A stretch of DNA of 13,492 bases. Source: Leptofilum sp050292445. Lineage in GTDB: Bacteria; Chloroflexota; Anaerolineae; Promineifilales; Promineifilaceae. Positions 6,920 through 13,492 of the stretch are shown piece by piece (the stretch's first letter is position 1; every line of letters starts with the position of its first letter). The stretch is taken from NCBI GenBank assembly GCA_050292445.1, contig JBNKLQ010000169.1, forward strand, positions 1-13,492, given 5' to 3'. A program made the translations under genes and the position numbers. The notes below the pieces were generated by a model that made no database searches, was not told the DNA's origin, and worked only from the letters and a program-made list of their open reading frames with translations.

Positions 6920-8029
6920 TCAGGGGCAAGGCCCCAATGTGTCACCGTGTCCCAGATGTGCGTCTACGGCGCTGGCATCTACCTCAATCGTACTCCCCTT
7001 GTGACAAATAGTGACCTTTTCTGCGGTAACTGGCGTATTGGTTGGCGGCGGGGCCGGTGTGTTGGTTGGCGCGGGGGCGGGCGTGTTGGTTGGTACGATT
7101 GCGGTCGTGGGGACTGCTGTGCTGACTGGCGTATTGCCCGGCGTTGGCACCGGCGTGCTGATGGACGTAGCGGCTGGTGTGTTTGTTGGCACGGAAACGG
7201 CCGTAGGCGTGTTTGTTACACTATCATCCTCATCCGGAACTGAAGTTACGGTTGGCAGGTTGGTATTTTCGGGTGTGCCAGTTGTGTCGCGTGTTTTGTT
7301 GGGAACCACGGTTGGTGACGGGGTGACCGGTGTACTGGCCTCCGGCTGGGGGGTGGTTGCCGTGGGAACGGCCGTATTCAGTTCTGTTGCTGGGCTGGTG
7401 GGTTCGTGTTCCGGTTGTGATGTATTGCTGGGCACAACTTGGAGCTGCTGGCCAACAACGGCCGTAACCTCATGGCCAGCCGTAACATCAACGGCCAGAT
7501 CATCCATTGTTACCCGCACTATGCCTTCTTCTACAGCGTAGTAACTTACTTCGGTGCTGATCACTTCAACGGTAAACTGCGTGCCGCGCACAGATGCGGT
7601 GGAGGAAGGCGTTTTGATTTCAAAGCTATCGTTTGGGCGCAGCAAGTGCACCACCTGGCTGAAGGCTCTGCCAGCCAGTAAACGAAACCGAGCGCGGTAG
7701 CTGGCGTCGGTATTGACTAATTCGGAAACGACCAGGGTTGTGCCGCCAGAGAGGTCAATGGTGCTGCCGTCTTTTAAGCGAAGTTGCGCAGCGGCGGCTT
7801 CAGTCAGTTGGATCGTGTCTCCCTCACGCACGGTAATGGCATTCCCGGCAGAAACGGCCGTTTCTGCCGAAGTGGCAAAAAGCGTTCCCCCACTCTGATT
7901 CACCACCACTTGTCCTGCTGAAACAATCAGCGTGGCATCGGTGCCGCCCGACTGGGCCATCACAAACGTTGCCAGAACCAGCAGGAACAAAACTGCTAAT
8001 CCAATGGTTCTAGCCCGCATATTGACCAT
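6920..8029 (-). CDS. Short FecR-domain secreted or membrane-anchored protein with one CHKG-HGD motif
   Basis: A 369-residue paralogue of the protein at 4476-5933 without the cytoplasmic domain. The ATG at 8029 is preferred to a TTG at 8062 because AAGGAAG precedes it at 8 bases. Residues 7-26 (TIGLAVLFLLVLATFVMAQ) are a signal peptide or membrane anchor. Residues 35-180 are the FecR-type domain, closely matching the paralogue (DGSTIDLSGGTTL, EIKTPSSTASVRGT). Residues 200-338 are a long Thr/Pro/Val linker. The last 28 residues carry VTICHKGSTIEV...HLGHGDTLGPCP, nearly identical to the paralogue's end. With only about 6 residues before the hydrophobic helix it cannot hold a sigma factor in the way FecR does. 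It may be a co-sensor, decoy or structural surface protein. It is first in the three-gene set that runs toward the sigma gene. Four ACGGCCGT octamers lie inside. Confidence 0.83.
   Translation of the reverse strand: MVNMRARTIGLAVLFLLVLATFVMAQSGGTDATLIVSAGQVVVNQSGGTLFATSAETAVSAGNAITVREGDTIQLTEAAAAQLRLKDGSTIDLSGGTTLVVSELVNTDASYRARFRLLAGRAFSQVVHLLRPNDSFEIKTPSSTASVRGTQFTVEVISTEVSYYAVEEGIVRVTMDDLAVDVTAGHEVTAVVGQQLQVVPSNTSQPEHEPTSPATELNTAVPTATTPQPEASTPVTPSPTVVPNKTRDTTGTPENTNLPTVTSVPDEDDSVTNTPTAVSVPTNTPAATSISTPVPTPGNTPVSTAVPTTAIVPTNTPAPAPTNTPAPPPTNTPVTAEKVTICHKGSTIEVDASAVDAHLGHGDTLGPCP
7022..7093 (-). repeat. Three 24-bp tandem units encoding PTNTPxxx linker
   Basis: Three consecutive 8-codon units (PTNTPAPA, PTNTPAPP, PTNTPVTA) lie just before the terminal Cys/His motif of the short FecR-domain protein. 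They are the same kind of linker, at the same place, as in the paralogue, so linker plus motif behave as one exchangeable cassette. Confidence 0.8.
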
Positions 8030-8115
8030 GAGAATTGCTTCCTTACCCTTACGACTACTCAACTTCTGTAATTTACCAGCGTCATTTTCAGACGATGCTC
8101 ATTCGAATATATTAC

Positions 8116-8146
8116 AGTATAGCAGTTAACTAACGTTTTGGAGCAA
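8116..8146 (-). promoter_or_regulatory. Candidate promoter (TTGCTC-19-TATACT, extended TGC) for the short FecR-domain gene
   Basis: On the minus strand TATACT (8121-8116) is preceded by TGC, and TTGCTC (8146-8141) lies 19 bases further upstream. It is about 87 bases before the ATG at 8029, in an AT-rich gap. It shares TGnTATACT with the sigma gene's candidate promoter. Confidence 0.42.
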
Positions 8147-8173
8147 CTTTCTAATAGGAAATCAGGGTCTTTG

Positions 8174-9031
8174 CTAAATGTTGGTGGTTATGCGTTTGAT
8201 GAAGGCAGCCAGACTGGTAGGCGCATGTCCAAGCAGAAAGTGCAGCACTTGACTATTTCCTGCCAGACCACTTTGGGCGTAGTAGGTAAACATGCTGGCG
8301 GTCATTTTGAGGGCGTCTTCAGCCATGCCGTTGGTGCGGGCCTGAGCTTTCCATGTTTTCAGGGGAACAGGACGTACTTCAACGGGGCGGTGCAAAAATT
8401 GGCTAAAGGTATCGGCAACGGCCGTTTGGCTCAAAGGTTCTGTGCCTGCCAATTCATAGGTGGCATAGCTGTGTCCCGGTTCGGTGAGCAGCTTGGCGGC
8501 TACGGCAGCCACATCTCGTAGATCGACCAGGCTCAGGGCGGTTTCGGCCGGGTAGGGCACCGGCAGGACGCCTGTTTCCTGGATGGCAGGCAGGTACGTT
8601 CGCAAGTTTTGCATGTAGGCTGTGGGTTGGACGATAGTGTAAGTAAGGCCAGAATCGAACAAGATGTTTTCAACCTTCATCTTGCTCCAATGGTGGGGCA
8701 TCTCCCGAATTTGGGGATGGAGTACAGAGTGGTACACGACGCGGCAGTTGCCAATGCTGCGGGCGGCGGCGATCATCAATTGGCCAATGCGCACTTCTTG
8801 GGGATGCATGTTGGGGCCAATGTGGTAGATTGCGGTTACGCTTGTTGTCGCCAGCCGCCAAACATCCGCATCCAATAAATCCCCAACCACGACTTCACTT
8901 GCGCCAGCTTGGCGCACAGGCAAAATTTGATCGTCATCTTTTACAAAGGCGCGTGTTTTAGCCCCCCGCTGCTTCAAAGCGGCCAGCACCGCTAACCCTG
9001 TTTTCCCTGCTGCGCCTGTAACTAAAATCAT
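8174..9031 (-). CDS. NmrA-like NAD(P)-binding protein (atypical short-chain dehydrogenase family)
   Basis: A 285-residue Rossmann-fold protein. The ATG at 9031 is chosen over a TTG at 9109 because GGAGAG lies 5 bases upstream and the fold starts immediately. Residues 1-12 (MILVTGAAGKTG) hold the TGxxGxxG dinucleotide loop. Next come the family patterns VVVGDLLD, YHSVLHPQ, HHWSKMKVE, the SGLTYTIVQPTAYMQN strand, and LVDLRDVAAVAAKLL. The His/Lys pattern in place of YxxxK is usual for the atypical NmrA/SDR_a group, whose members are redox sensors or NAD(P)H-dependent reductases. The substrate is unknown. The nearest neighbours give no clue: the next gene upstream is a glycosidase 122 bp away, with no obvious promoter or hairpin between. 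Cytoplasmic; no signal peptide. Confidence 0.82.
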   Translation of the reverse strand: MILVTGAAGKTGLAVLAALKQRGAKTRAFVKDDDQILPVRQAGASEVVVGDLLDADVWRLATTSVTAIYHIGPNMHPQEVRIGQLMIAAARSIGNCRVVYHSVLHPQIREMPHHWSKMKVENILFDSGLTYTIVQPTAYMQNLRTYLPAIQETGVLPVPYPAETALSLVDLRDVAAVAAKLLTEPGHSYATYELAGTEPLSQTAVADTFSQFLHRPVEVRPVPLKTWKAQARTNGMAEDALKMTASMFTYYAQSGLAGNSQVLHFLLGHAPTSLAAFIKRITTNI

Positions 9032-9153
9032 AATGACTCTCCAAGATACTGTCGTAAATGCCTCAATGGTGTGTGAATTTGTGACTGTGATAAGCGATGC
9101 ATTGAACAATTTTCACATAGAGTTTACCTGAAGGCTAACTATTATCCTCCATT

Positions 9154-10935
9154 TTAAGGTGTTGGCTTACCAAACACCTGAATTTCACCCCAAGAAACCC
9201 AAGATGGACTCTGAATTGTTTCAATGCGAATGAATTGAATGTCTTCGATTGGGCTCTCTGGGATAAAAACAAGCCAGTCCCCCTGTTCTGTGACTTGCTG
9301 AAAACGATGTAGTTCAATCAAATTCCCAGGGGCGCTACCTCCCAGAAGGCGATGGGTTGTTTCCCCAGCTGGCCATTGGGCCACCAATAAACGCACCTCT
9401 GTAATGGCTTGTGCCTGACCCAGATCAATCTCCAGCCATTGAGGGGCATCACTGCCAGAGCCCCATTGGGTGGCATCATTTTCATCTACAGCATAGGTGA
9501 CGGGTTCTTCTGGCAATGCGGCTGAAGCGGTGACTGGCTGCTGGTAGGCTAAGTTAGCGTTGGGGAGAGAAACGGCCGTACAAGGATCGGGATGGTTCGC
9601 CGGAGCGAGTAAATCCATGATGAACTGATCTTCATCCACAAACCCCCAGGTACGGTCATTAACGCTGGCTGCCGCTGGATAGTAGGTCCAATACAACCAG
9701 CCATCAAAGCCATAGGTACAGGATTCTACCTGCCAGTTGATGATTGCCCGTGCCGCAGGCATTAGCTCAGAATAAATATGGCGAAAAGCTCCGTATTCAC
9801 CCAGCAGAATGGGTTTGGCTTCATAGTCACTCATGCCAAACGCTGCTACATAATCGGCCAGAGGAAGATCGCCAGGATAAGCATGAAAATCAAAAAAGTC
9901 CAGATTGGAATCGGTGAGTAGCGGAGCTGTGTCTACGTACCAGCCCGGGACGGCAATCTCTGGGGCAAAAAAACCCATTGTCACCAGGGCTGTGGGATCG
10001 TGCAGCAATATTTCGGCCTTGATTTGGGCAATGTAATAGATGAGTCCCTCGCTTACCATCGCTCGCTTTTGCTCGGGATCGCTCATGTCGTAGACGCCAG
10101 TTGTGGTCTCCACGAGGCCGCTGGTAAGGGATAAGGGTGGTTGATCCAGGAACATCCACTGTTCGTTAAGAAGCTGCCAGCCCAAAACGTTGTCAAAAGC
10201 GGCACCGCGTTCATTGAGACCTGTTAGCAGATCGCGCCAATATCGTTTGGTCGCAGTTACAGCGTCTGGCGTTAGGTAATAAGAGTTACGATACCCGGCA
10301 AAGGTGTCGCCACTTTGAGAGTTGGCCTGTTCGGCGTAACCGCCCTGGTCGGGCAAATCATTAGAGGTGAACAGGATGAAGATATTTGCCTCGCGGGCAG
10401 CGTCTAGCATATCGGCAATGTTATCCAGGTAGTCTGGATTTAGCCCGACATTGTCACTGTCGCCAATGCAGCCCGGACCGGCATTGCACGCATCCAGGAA
10501 GACACGCACCGTGTTGTAGTCCAAAGCAGCCAATGCCTGAAAATCTCTTCGGGTCCGCACCGGATCATAGAGGCCAACTTTGAGGGGGAGGTTGCTCATG
10601 GTGCCGTTGTGCGGCACGTAAACGTAGTTCGCGCCACGTGGTATAAATGCTTCCCCTGTCTGGCGATCAAAAAATTCGGCCTTGCCTTCGGTTTGACGAA
10701 TGCTCAGGCGATGCTGTGGGGGTTGGTAGGGTGTGGCGCTGGGCTTTGGGGCAGATGTGGCGACGGCTACGGCCGTTTCCGTTGCAGGCGGGGTGGCTGG
10801 TGTACCTGTTGGGAGAAACGTCGTTGGTGAAGCCGTAGGAAGGATGTCTGGTTGTTGGCTGCAAGCGAAGGGGATAAGGCATGATAAGATGAGTAACAGG
10901 GTGAGGACGATGATACGTTTGGGCTCTCGACTCAT
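9154..10935 (-). CDS. GH5-like glycoside hydrolase lipoprotein with C-terminal F5/8C carbohydrate-binding domain
   Basis: A 593-residue exported enzyme. The ATG at 10935 is preferred to a GTG at 10965 because AAGGAG lies between them, 9 bases before the ATG. Residues 1-25 are a signal peptide (IIVLTLLLILS) ending in Cys residues that could be lipidated; LILSC fits a lipobox better than PFAC. A Thr/Pro spacer follows. The TIM-barrel glycosidase part runs about 75-450: RGANYVYV, VRVFLDA, LLNEQW with the presumed acid/base Glu258, FDFHAYPG, and LLGEYGAF with the presumed nucleophile Glu380. This Glu pair and order fit clan GH-A family 5 (mannanase/cellulase type). Residues 460-593 look like an F5/8C (CBM32-like) domain: NDATQWGSG, WLEIDLGQAQAITEVRL, WGEIQVFG. 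It probably trims beta-linked polysaccharide or glycan at the cell surface. The substrate cannot be read from sequence, and other clan GH-A families remain possible. Confidence 0.82.
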   Translation of the reverse strand: MSREPKRIIVLTLLLILSCLIPFACSQQPDILPTASPTTFLPTGTPATPPATETAVAVATSAPKPSATPYQPPQHRLSIRQTEGKAEFFDRQTGEAFIPRGANYVYVPHNGTMSNLPLKVGLYDPVRTRRDFQALAALDYNTVRVFLDACNAGPGCIGDSDNVGLNPDYLDNIADMLDAAREANIFILFTSNDLPDQGGYAEQANSQSGDTFAGYRNSYYLTPDAVTATKRYWRDLLTGLNERGAAFDNVLGWQLLNEQWMFLDQPPLSLTSGLVETTTGVYDMSDPEQKRAMVSEGLIYYIAQIKAEILLHDPTALVTMGFFAPEIAVPGWYVDTAPLLTDSNLDFFDFHAYPGDLPLADYVAAFGMSDYEAKPILLGEYGAFRHIYSELMPAARAIINWQVESCTYGFDGWLYWTYYPAAASVNDRTWGFVDEDQFIMDLLAPANHPDPCTAVSLPNANLAYQQPVTASAALPEEPVTYAVDENDATQWGSGSDAPQWLEIDLGQAQAITEVRLLVAQWPAGETTHRLLGGSAPGNLIELHRFQQVTEQGDWLVFIPESPIEDIQFIRIETIQSPSWVSWGEIQVFGKPTP

Positions 10936-10987
10936 TAAGAGATTCTCCTTTGTTGGTTGGCGCACTAAATGTAAACAAATATAAATG

Positions 10988-11056
10988 GTTGGTTGTAGCC
11001 GCAGTTTCTTACTGGCCTCCAGAGGCGCGGATAGAATCCGCAGCTACGCATCCAAC
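10988..11056. repeat. Structured intergenic element with nested inverted repeats
   Basis: The outer arms GTTGG (10988-10992) and GTAGC (10995-10999) can pair with GCTAC (11043-11047) and CCAAC (11052-11056). Inside lie a perfect GCGGAT-AGA-ATCCGC hairpin (11027-11041) and GCCTC-CA-GAGGC. It could be a REP/MITE-like dispersed element or a transcribed hairpin. There is one copy here, and nothing shows which strand is used. Confidence 0.45.
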
Positions 11057-11118
11057 GAAACTTGCCTACTTGCACTTCGCAGAGAAGCAAAAATATTGAT
11101 GGATAACCCAACAGGTAA

Positions 11119-11280
11119 TTTGTTTCTCTTGATCCGCTGGCCTATTTGCGGGGCAGTCACGACTCAACCGAGTTTGAAGGTGAGCTGGAAGAAATGACAG
11201 AATCTATTTTTGAGCAAGAAACGGCCGTTGACACCTACAAACAATACACCGTCAATAAATCACGCTTGCCCTTGGCTTGA
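11119..11280 (+). pseudogene. Possible gene remnant, open frame lacking a start
   Basis: After a TAA at 11116 the plus strand stays open for 53 codons to a TGA at 11278. Its first 37 or so residues look protein-like (LDPLAYLRGSHD, then TEFEGELEEMTESIFEQETAV): acidic and amphipathic, with an ACGGCCGT octamer read as Thr-Ala-Val. The only ATG (11194) would give 28 residues and has no clear ribosome site. The last part overlaps the end of the antisense cyclase gene and is probably just its shadow. I do not recognise the family. It may be the tail of a deleted gene or chance. Confidence 0.3.
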
Positions 11281-12455
11281 ATTTGGCGCGTGCGGGCAGG
11301 CGTAAATTGTTGAGGCACCAGGCGAGCTAGCGTGTCCGACACCAGCAATTCGCCCGGTTCAGCTGCGGCCATGACCCGGCTGGTCGTGTTCACCGCATCC
11401 CCAATGATGTCATAGCTGCGGGTGGAGGCGGACCCCAACAGACCTTCAACTACCGGCCCAAAGTGCAGCCCCAACCCCACATTAAGCCCAAACGGCCGTA
11501 GTTTGGCTTGCAATGTGTCGCGTAGGAGAACGGCCGTGTTCACCGCCTGTGTCGCATCCGTAAACCAGGTCATGACCTCATCTCCAATAAAATGCGGCTT
11601 CATTCCCTCCTGGCTCACAATGATTTTTTCGGCCCACTCATAAAATTCATTGAGCATATTGACCACCACCTCCGGCTCTTTATCCTCACTCCATGAAGTA
11701 AATCCGCGAATATCGGCAAACAAAATCGCCCGTTCCACGCGGCGCTGGGCCAGAGCCTGGCTGTCTTGTACCGTTTGCGCCAATAAATCGGGCGAAAGGC
11801 TCCATTCAGACACCTGACGCAGGCGGCCAGCCAGGGCTCGCAGCAGCGCCAGGTATTGCTCTGTTTGGGCCTCACGAATGCCCAAAAGCATACCCAGCAG
11901 CAGGGCAGCCAGCAGAATAAATATATGGCCGCTGCTGCCTCGCCAATAGGCCGTCAGGCTTTGCCAGGAAAAGGTTGTCAGCTCTGTAGAGAGTTCCGAG
12001 ATAGCATACAGGGCCGGGAAGAGCAAAACACGGCCCACATTTTTTAGAAGCGCGGTAACCAGCTGCCAGTCAGGTTGCACTCCTTCCCAGGCATAAATCA
12101 GGGCCATGAGGAGTGAAAACAGCCAGTAAAGCCAATGATACGGTTGGACGAGAAAACTGTTCGCCCCCTCCAGCAGAATGTCGGTGATTGTATACAGCGT
12201 GGGGGCAATAAGATTGCCTAGTGCCCGCTGTTGCCAGGTTAAAGACGGCCGTCCCAAAACCCACGCCTGCACAAAAGCGGCCAGCAGCAGCAAGTAATGA
12301 GGAATTTCCAATAAATAACTGGTAATCCCATCACTGCTGATGGCCCGAATGGCGTCAAATAAAGGATAGATGGCGGAATTGGTGACAAATTCTTTTAAGA
12401 TGCGGGCTTGCGGACTGCCATTAATTTGCTCGATTAAAGAAAGGGGTTGGTCCAT
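11235..12455 (-). CDS. Membrane-bound class III adenylate/guanylate cyclase
   Basis: A 406-residue protein that should make a cyclic nucleotide from NTP at the inner face of the membrane. Residues 48-193 hold about five hydrophobic helices without a recognisable sensor domain. A linker (about 195-240) leads to the catalytic domain (about 241-406). Seen: FADIRGFTSWSE with metal Asp248, HFIGDEVMTWF with metal Asp292, SYDIIGDAVNTTSR with the adenine-type Asp349, transition-state Asn356 and Arg360. All catalytic residues are present, unlike the fused domain at 906-4406. The residue four before the second metal Asp, normally the purine-recognising Lys in adenylate cyclases, is His288, so ATP versus GTP preference is uncertain. 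The ATG at 12455 has only a weak GAGAAA upstream. It acts as a homodimer in this family. Three octamers lie inside it and one just upstream of the gene. Confidence 0.88.
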   Translation of the reverse strand: MDQPLSLIEQINGSPQARILKEFVTNSAIYPLFDAIRAISSDGITSYLLEIPHYLLLLAAFVQAWVLGRPSLTWQQRALGNLIAPTLYTITDILLEGANSFLVQPYHWLYWLFSLLMALIYAWEGVQPDWQLVTALLKNVGRVLLFPALYAISELSTELTTFSWQSLTAYWRGSSGHIFILLAALLLGMLLGIREAQTEQYLALLRALAGRLRQVSEWSLSPDLLAQTVQDSQALAQRRVERAILFADIRGFTSWSEDKEPEVVVNMLNEFYEWAEKIIVSQEGMKPHFIGDEVMTWFTDATQAVNTAVLLRDTLQAKLRPFGLNVGLGLHFGPVVEGLLGSASTRSYDIIGDAVNTTSRVMAAAEPGELLVSDTLARLVPQQFTPARTRQIQAKGKRDLLTVYCL

Positions 12456-12537
12456 AAGATTTTCTCAAGGCCAAAAAATGTTGCTATCACGGCTTGCATG
12501 GTTGATGGTATGTTGGGGGATACGGCCGTTTCCCACT

Positions 12538-13492
12538 TCACGATTTATTATTCACAATTCTCAATTTGTCTGCCCAAGACAGCCAGAGCAATCCCAGCAG
12601 AAGCCCAATTGGCAGGGGGAGGTAGGTAGCGGGATGTTCAAAATCGCCCTCAATGGTGGCAAGGAAAAGTATCCAGGTGCTCATCATTAGCGCCAACAGC
12701 AGCCCGGCGGCCCACACATTACCGCCCCGCCAGCGCTGGCTGATGGTGTGCAGCAGCAAAAAGAGCGGAATGTACATGATGACGTAATTGGTCGTTGCCG
12801 TGCGTACGATGATGCTGTTGGTCACAATCAGCGTCAGGCCAATGATGAAGAGGAATTTGCCGGTCACACTTGCTTCCTGACGCAGCTGCCACCACTGCCA
12901 CAGCATCACCAGGAGCAGCAGGCCAATCAATACATATTCCACGGGTTGCCCCAGTTGGGGGAAGAAGGTGCCGGTAATCACCCGCAGCGGCGAGGGGGTG
13001 ACAGTGTAAGCTGGATAGAAGCGCACCTGGTCGATGAAGCTGGTGAGCCAGTTGGGCAGCAGCAAAAACGATAGCCCGGCCAGCAAGGCCATCGCCCCGG
13101 TAAAGCCAGCGACGAAGCGCCACCGTTGGTGCCATACCGCCCACAGCAGCAGCGCCGGAATGATCAGGTAGCTCATTTGCGGCTTGAGGGTAGTGAGGGA
13201 GAGCAGTGCCCCGGCCAGCACGTCGCGGTCGTGCTTGAGGGCCAGGAGTGTGCCCGCCAGCCAGAGGAAAATCGGCCCGGCAAATTGGCCCAGGATGATG
13301 GTACGGGTGCTGTTGTACATGACCACTGCCCAGAGCAGGGTGATGGCCAGCAGCCAGGGCGGCTGCCGCCATTCCAGCAGCCGCAGCGTGAGGATGACCC
13401 CGCCAATGAGCGAAAACTGCACGATCACCAGCCAGATGGCCTGCACCCAGGCGTAATCCAGGTTGATCAGCGGCCAGAGCAGAAATACGGTG
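12538..13492 (-). CDS. Multi-spanning membrane glycosyltransferase, GT87/DUF2029-like (5' end outside window)
   Basis: The frame is open to the window edge, so the N-terminal part (and its start) is missing; a GTG at 13446 is internal. About 317 residues are visible with eight or nine hydrophobic helices. The stretch ILGQFAGPIFLWLAGTLLAL, then RDVLAGALLSLTTLKPQ, resembles the GT87/DUF2029 family of GT-C polyprenyl-phosphate-sugar-dependent mannosyltransferases, which build cell-envelope glycans from the outer face of the membrane. The catalytic Asp of GT-C enzymes would be in the missing N-terminal region, so activity cannot be judged. The last codons (RIVNNKS) are encoded by a repetitive AT-rich stretch (TTGAGAATTGTGAATAATAA), so the C-terminus may be frayed. 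The family call is moderate; another GT-C family is possible. Confidence 0.6.
   Translation of the reverse strand, partial: TVFLLWPLINLDYAWVQAIWLVIVQFSLIGGVILTLRLLEWRQPPWLLAITLLWAVVMYNSTRTIILGQFAGPIFLWLAGTLLALKHDRDVLAGALLSLTTLKPQMSYLIIPALLLWAVWHQRWRFVAGFTGAMALLAGLSFLLLPNWLTSFIDQVRFYPAYTVTPSPLRVITGTFFPQLGQPVEYVLIGLLLLVMLWQWWQLRQEASVTGKFLFIIGLTLIVTNSIIVRTATTNYVIMYIPLFLLLHTISQRWRGGNVWAAGLLLALMMSTWILFLATIEGDFEHPATYLPLPIGLLLGLLWLSWADKLRIVNNKS

Larger units (their letters stand above)
1692..12529. repeat. Dispersed palindromic octamer ACGGCCGT, 25 copies
   Basis: Start positions, all counted by eye: 1692, 2406, 2758, 3098, 3178, 3406, 3489, 4242, 4347, 4873, 5011, 5407, 6443, 7197, 7368, 7458, 7854, 8418, 9572, 10769, 11221, 11492, 11530, 12245, 12522. 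Of these 23 are inside the annotated genes and 2 are outside (11221 and 12522). Within genes it is read as Thr-Ala-Val 16 times, as x-Gly-Arg 3 times and as x-Arg-Pro 4 times. The neighbouring base is often A on the left and T on the right, giving AACGGCCGTT. One-base variants (ACGGCCGA at 1680, 1743, 3369, 4290) are also common. Confidence 0.9.

Noticed and set aside
7011..7541. Long plus-strand open frame (176 codons, Val/Gly-rich) opposite the short FecR-domain gene
   Set aside because: It is the antisense of Thr/Pro linker codons, which rarely create stops; composition is low-complexity and the minus strand has a clear domain and ribosome site.
8138..8521. Plus-strand open frame of 127 codons
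   Set aside because: Lies opposite the end of the NmrA-like gene, whose motifs and start are clear; no supporting signal on the plus strand.
10985..11197. Plus-strand 70-codon open frame starting at ATG 10985
   Set aside because: It runs through the inverted-repeat element, has no ribosome site and no protein-like pattern; the other frame at 11119-11280 looks more like coding sequence.

Overview
The window looks like chromosomal DNA of a moderately GC-rich environmental bacterium, most likely Chloroflexota of the Anaerolineae/Ardenticatenia kind. This assignment is inference. It rests on secreted proteins with long Thr/Pro 'TNTPAPAP' linkers, a eukaryote-like Ser/Thr kinase and class III cyclases, FecR-type membrane proteins, and the style of the intergenic DNA. 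There is no rRNA, tRNA or ribosomal gene to settle it. I see no phage, plasmid, transposase or CRISPR genes.

Layout. Positions 1-738 (+) hold the C-terminal three quarters of an adenosine deaminase, whose stop codon lies inside a 20-bp inverted repeat. Positions 906-4406 (+) encode a 1166-residue membrane protein: an intact Ser/Thr kinase, a HEAT-like helical stretch, a CHASE2 sensor, three membrane helices and a cyclase-homology domain that has lost its catalytic residues. A strong bidirectional terminator (4413-4457) separates it from the minus-strand genes. These are, in transcription order (right to left): a short FecR-domain protein (6920-8029), an ECF-like sigma factor (6120-6755), and a longer FecR-domain protein with a cytoplasmic N-terminal domain (4476-5933). 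Further right, still on the minus strand, lie an NmrA-like NAD(P)-binding protein (8174-9031), a GH5-like lipoprotein with a C-terminal F5/8C domain (9154-10935), a five-helix membrane class III cyclase that looks active (11235-12455), and a partial GT87/DUF2029-like membrane glycosyltransferase (12538 to the edge).

How the parts may work together. The centre of the window is signalling machinery. The sigma factor between two FecR-like proteins resembles a sigma/anti-sigma surface-signalling module. Its likely sensor ends carry an unusual Cys/His mini-domain (CH...HLxHGDxxGxC), three copies in all. The kinase-CHASE2-pseudocyclase protein and the separate intact cyclase point to kinase and cyclic-nucleotide signalling nearby, but no sequence evidence ties them to the sigma module.

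The strongest signal that is not a gene is the palindromic octamer ACGGCCGT. I count 25 copies in 13.5 kb where fewer than one would be expected. Copies occur in all three codon phases and in intergenic DNA, which suggests selection on the DNA itself, comparable to HIP1 in cyanobacteria.
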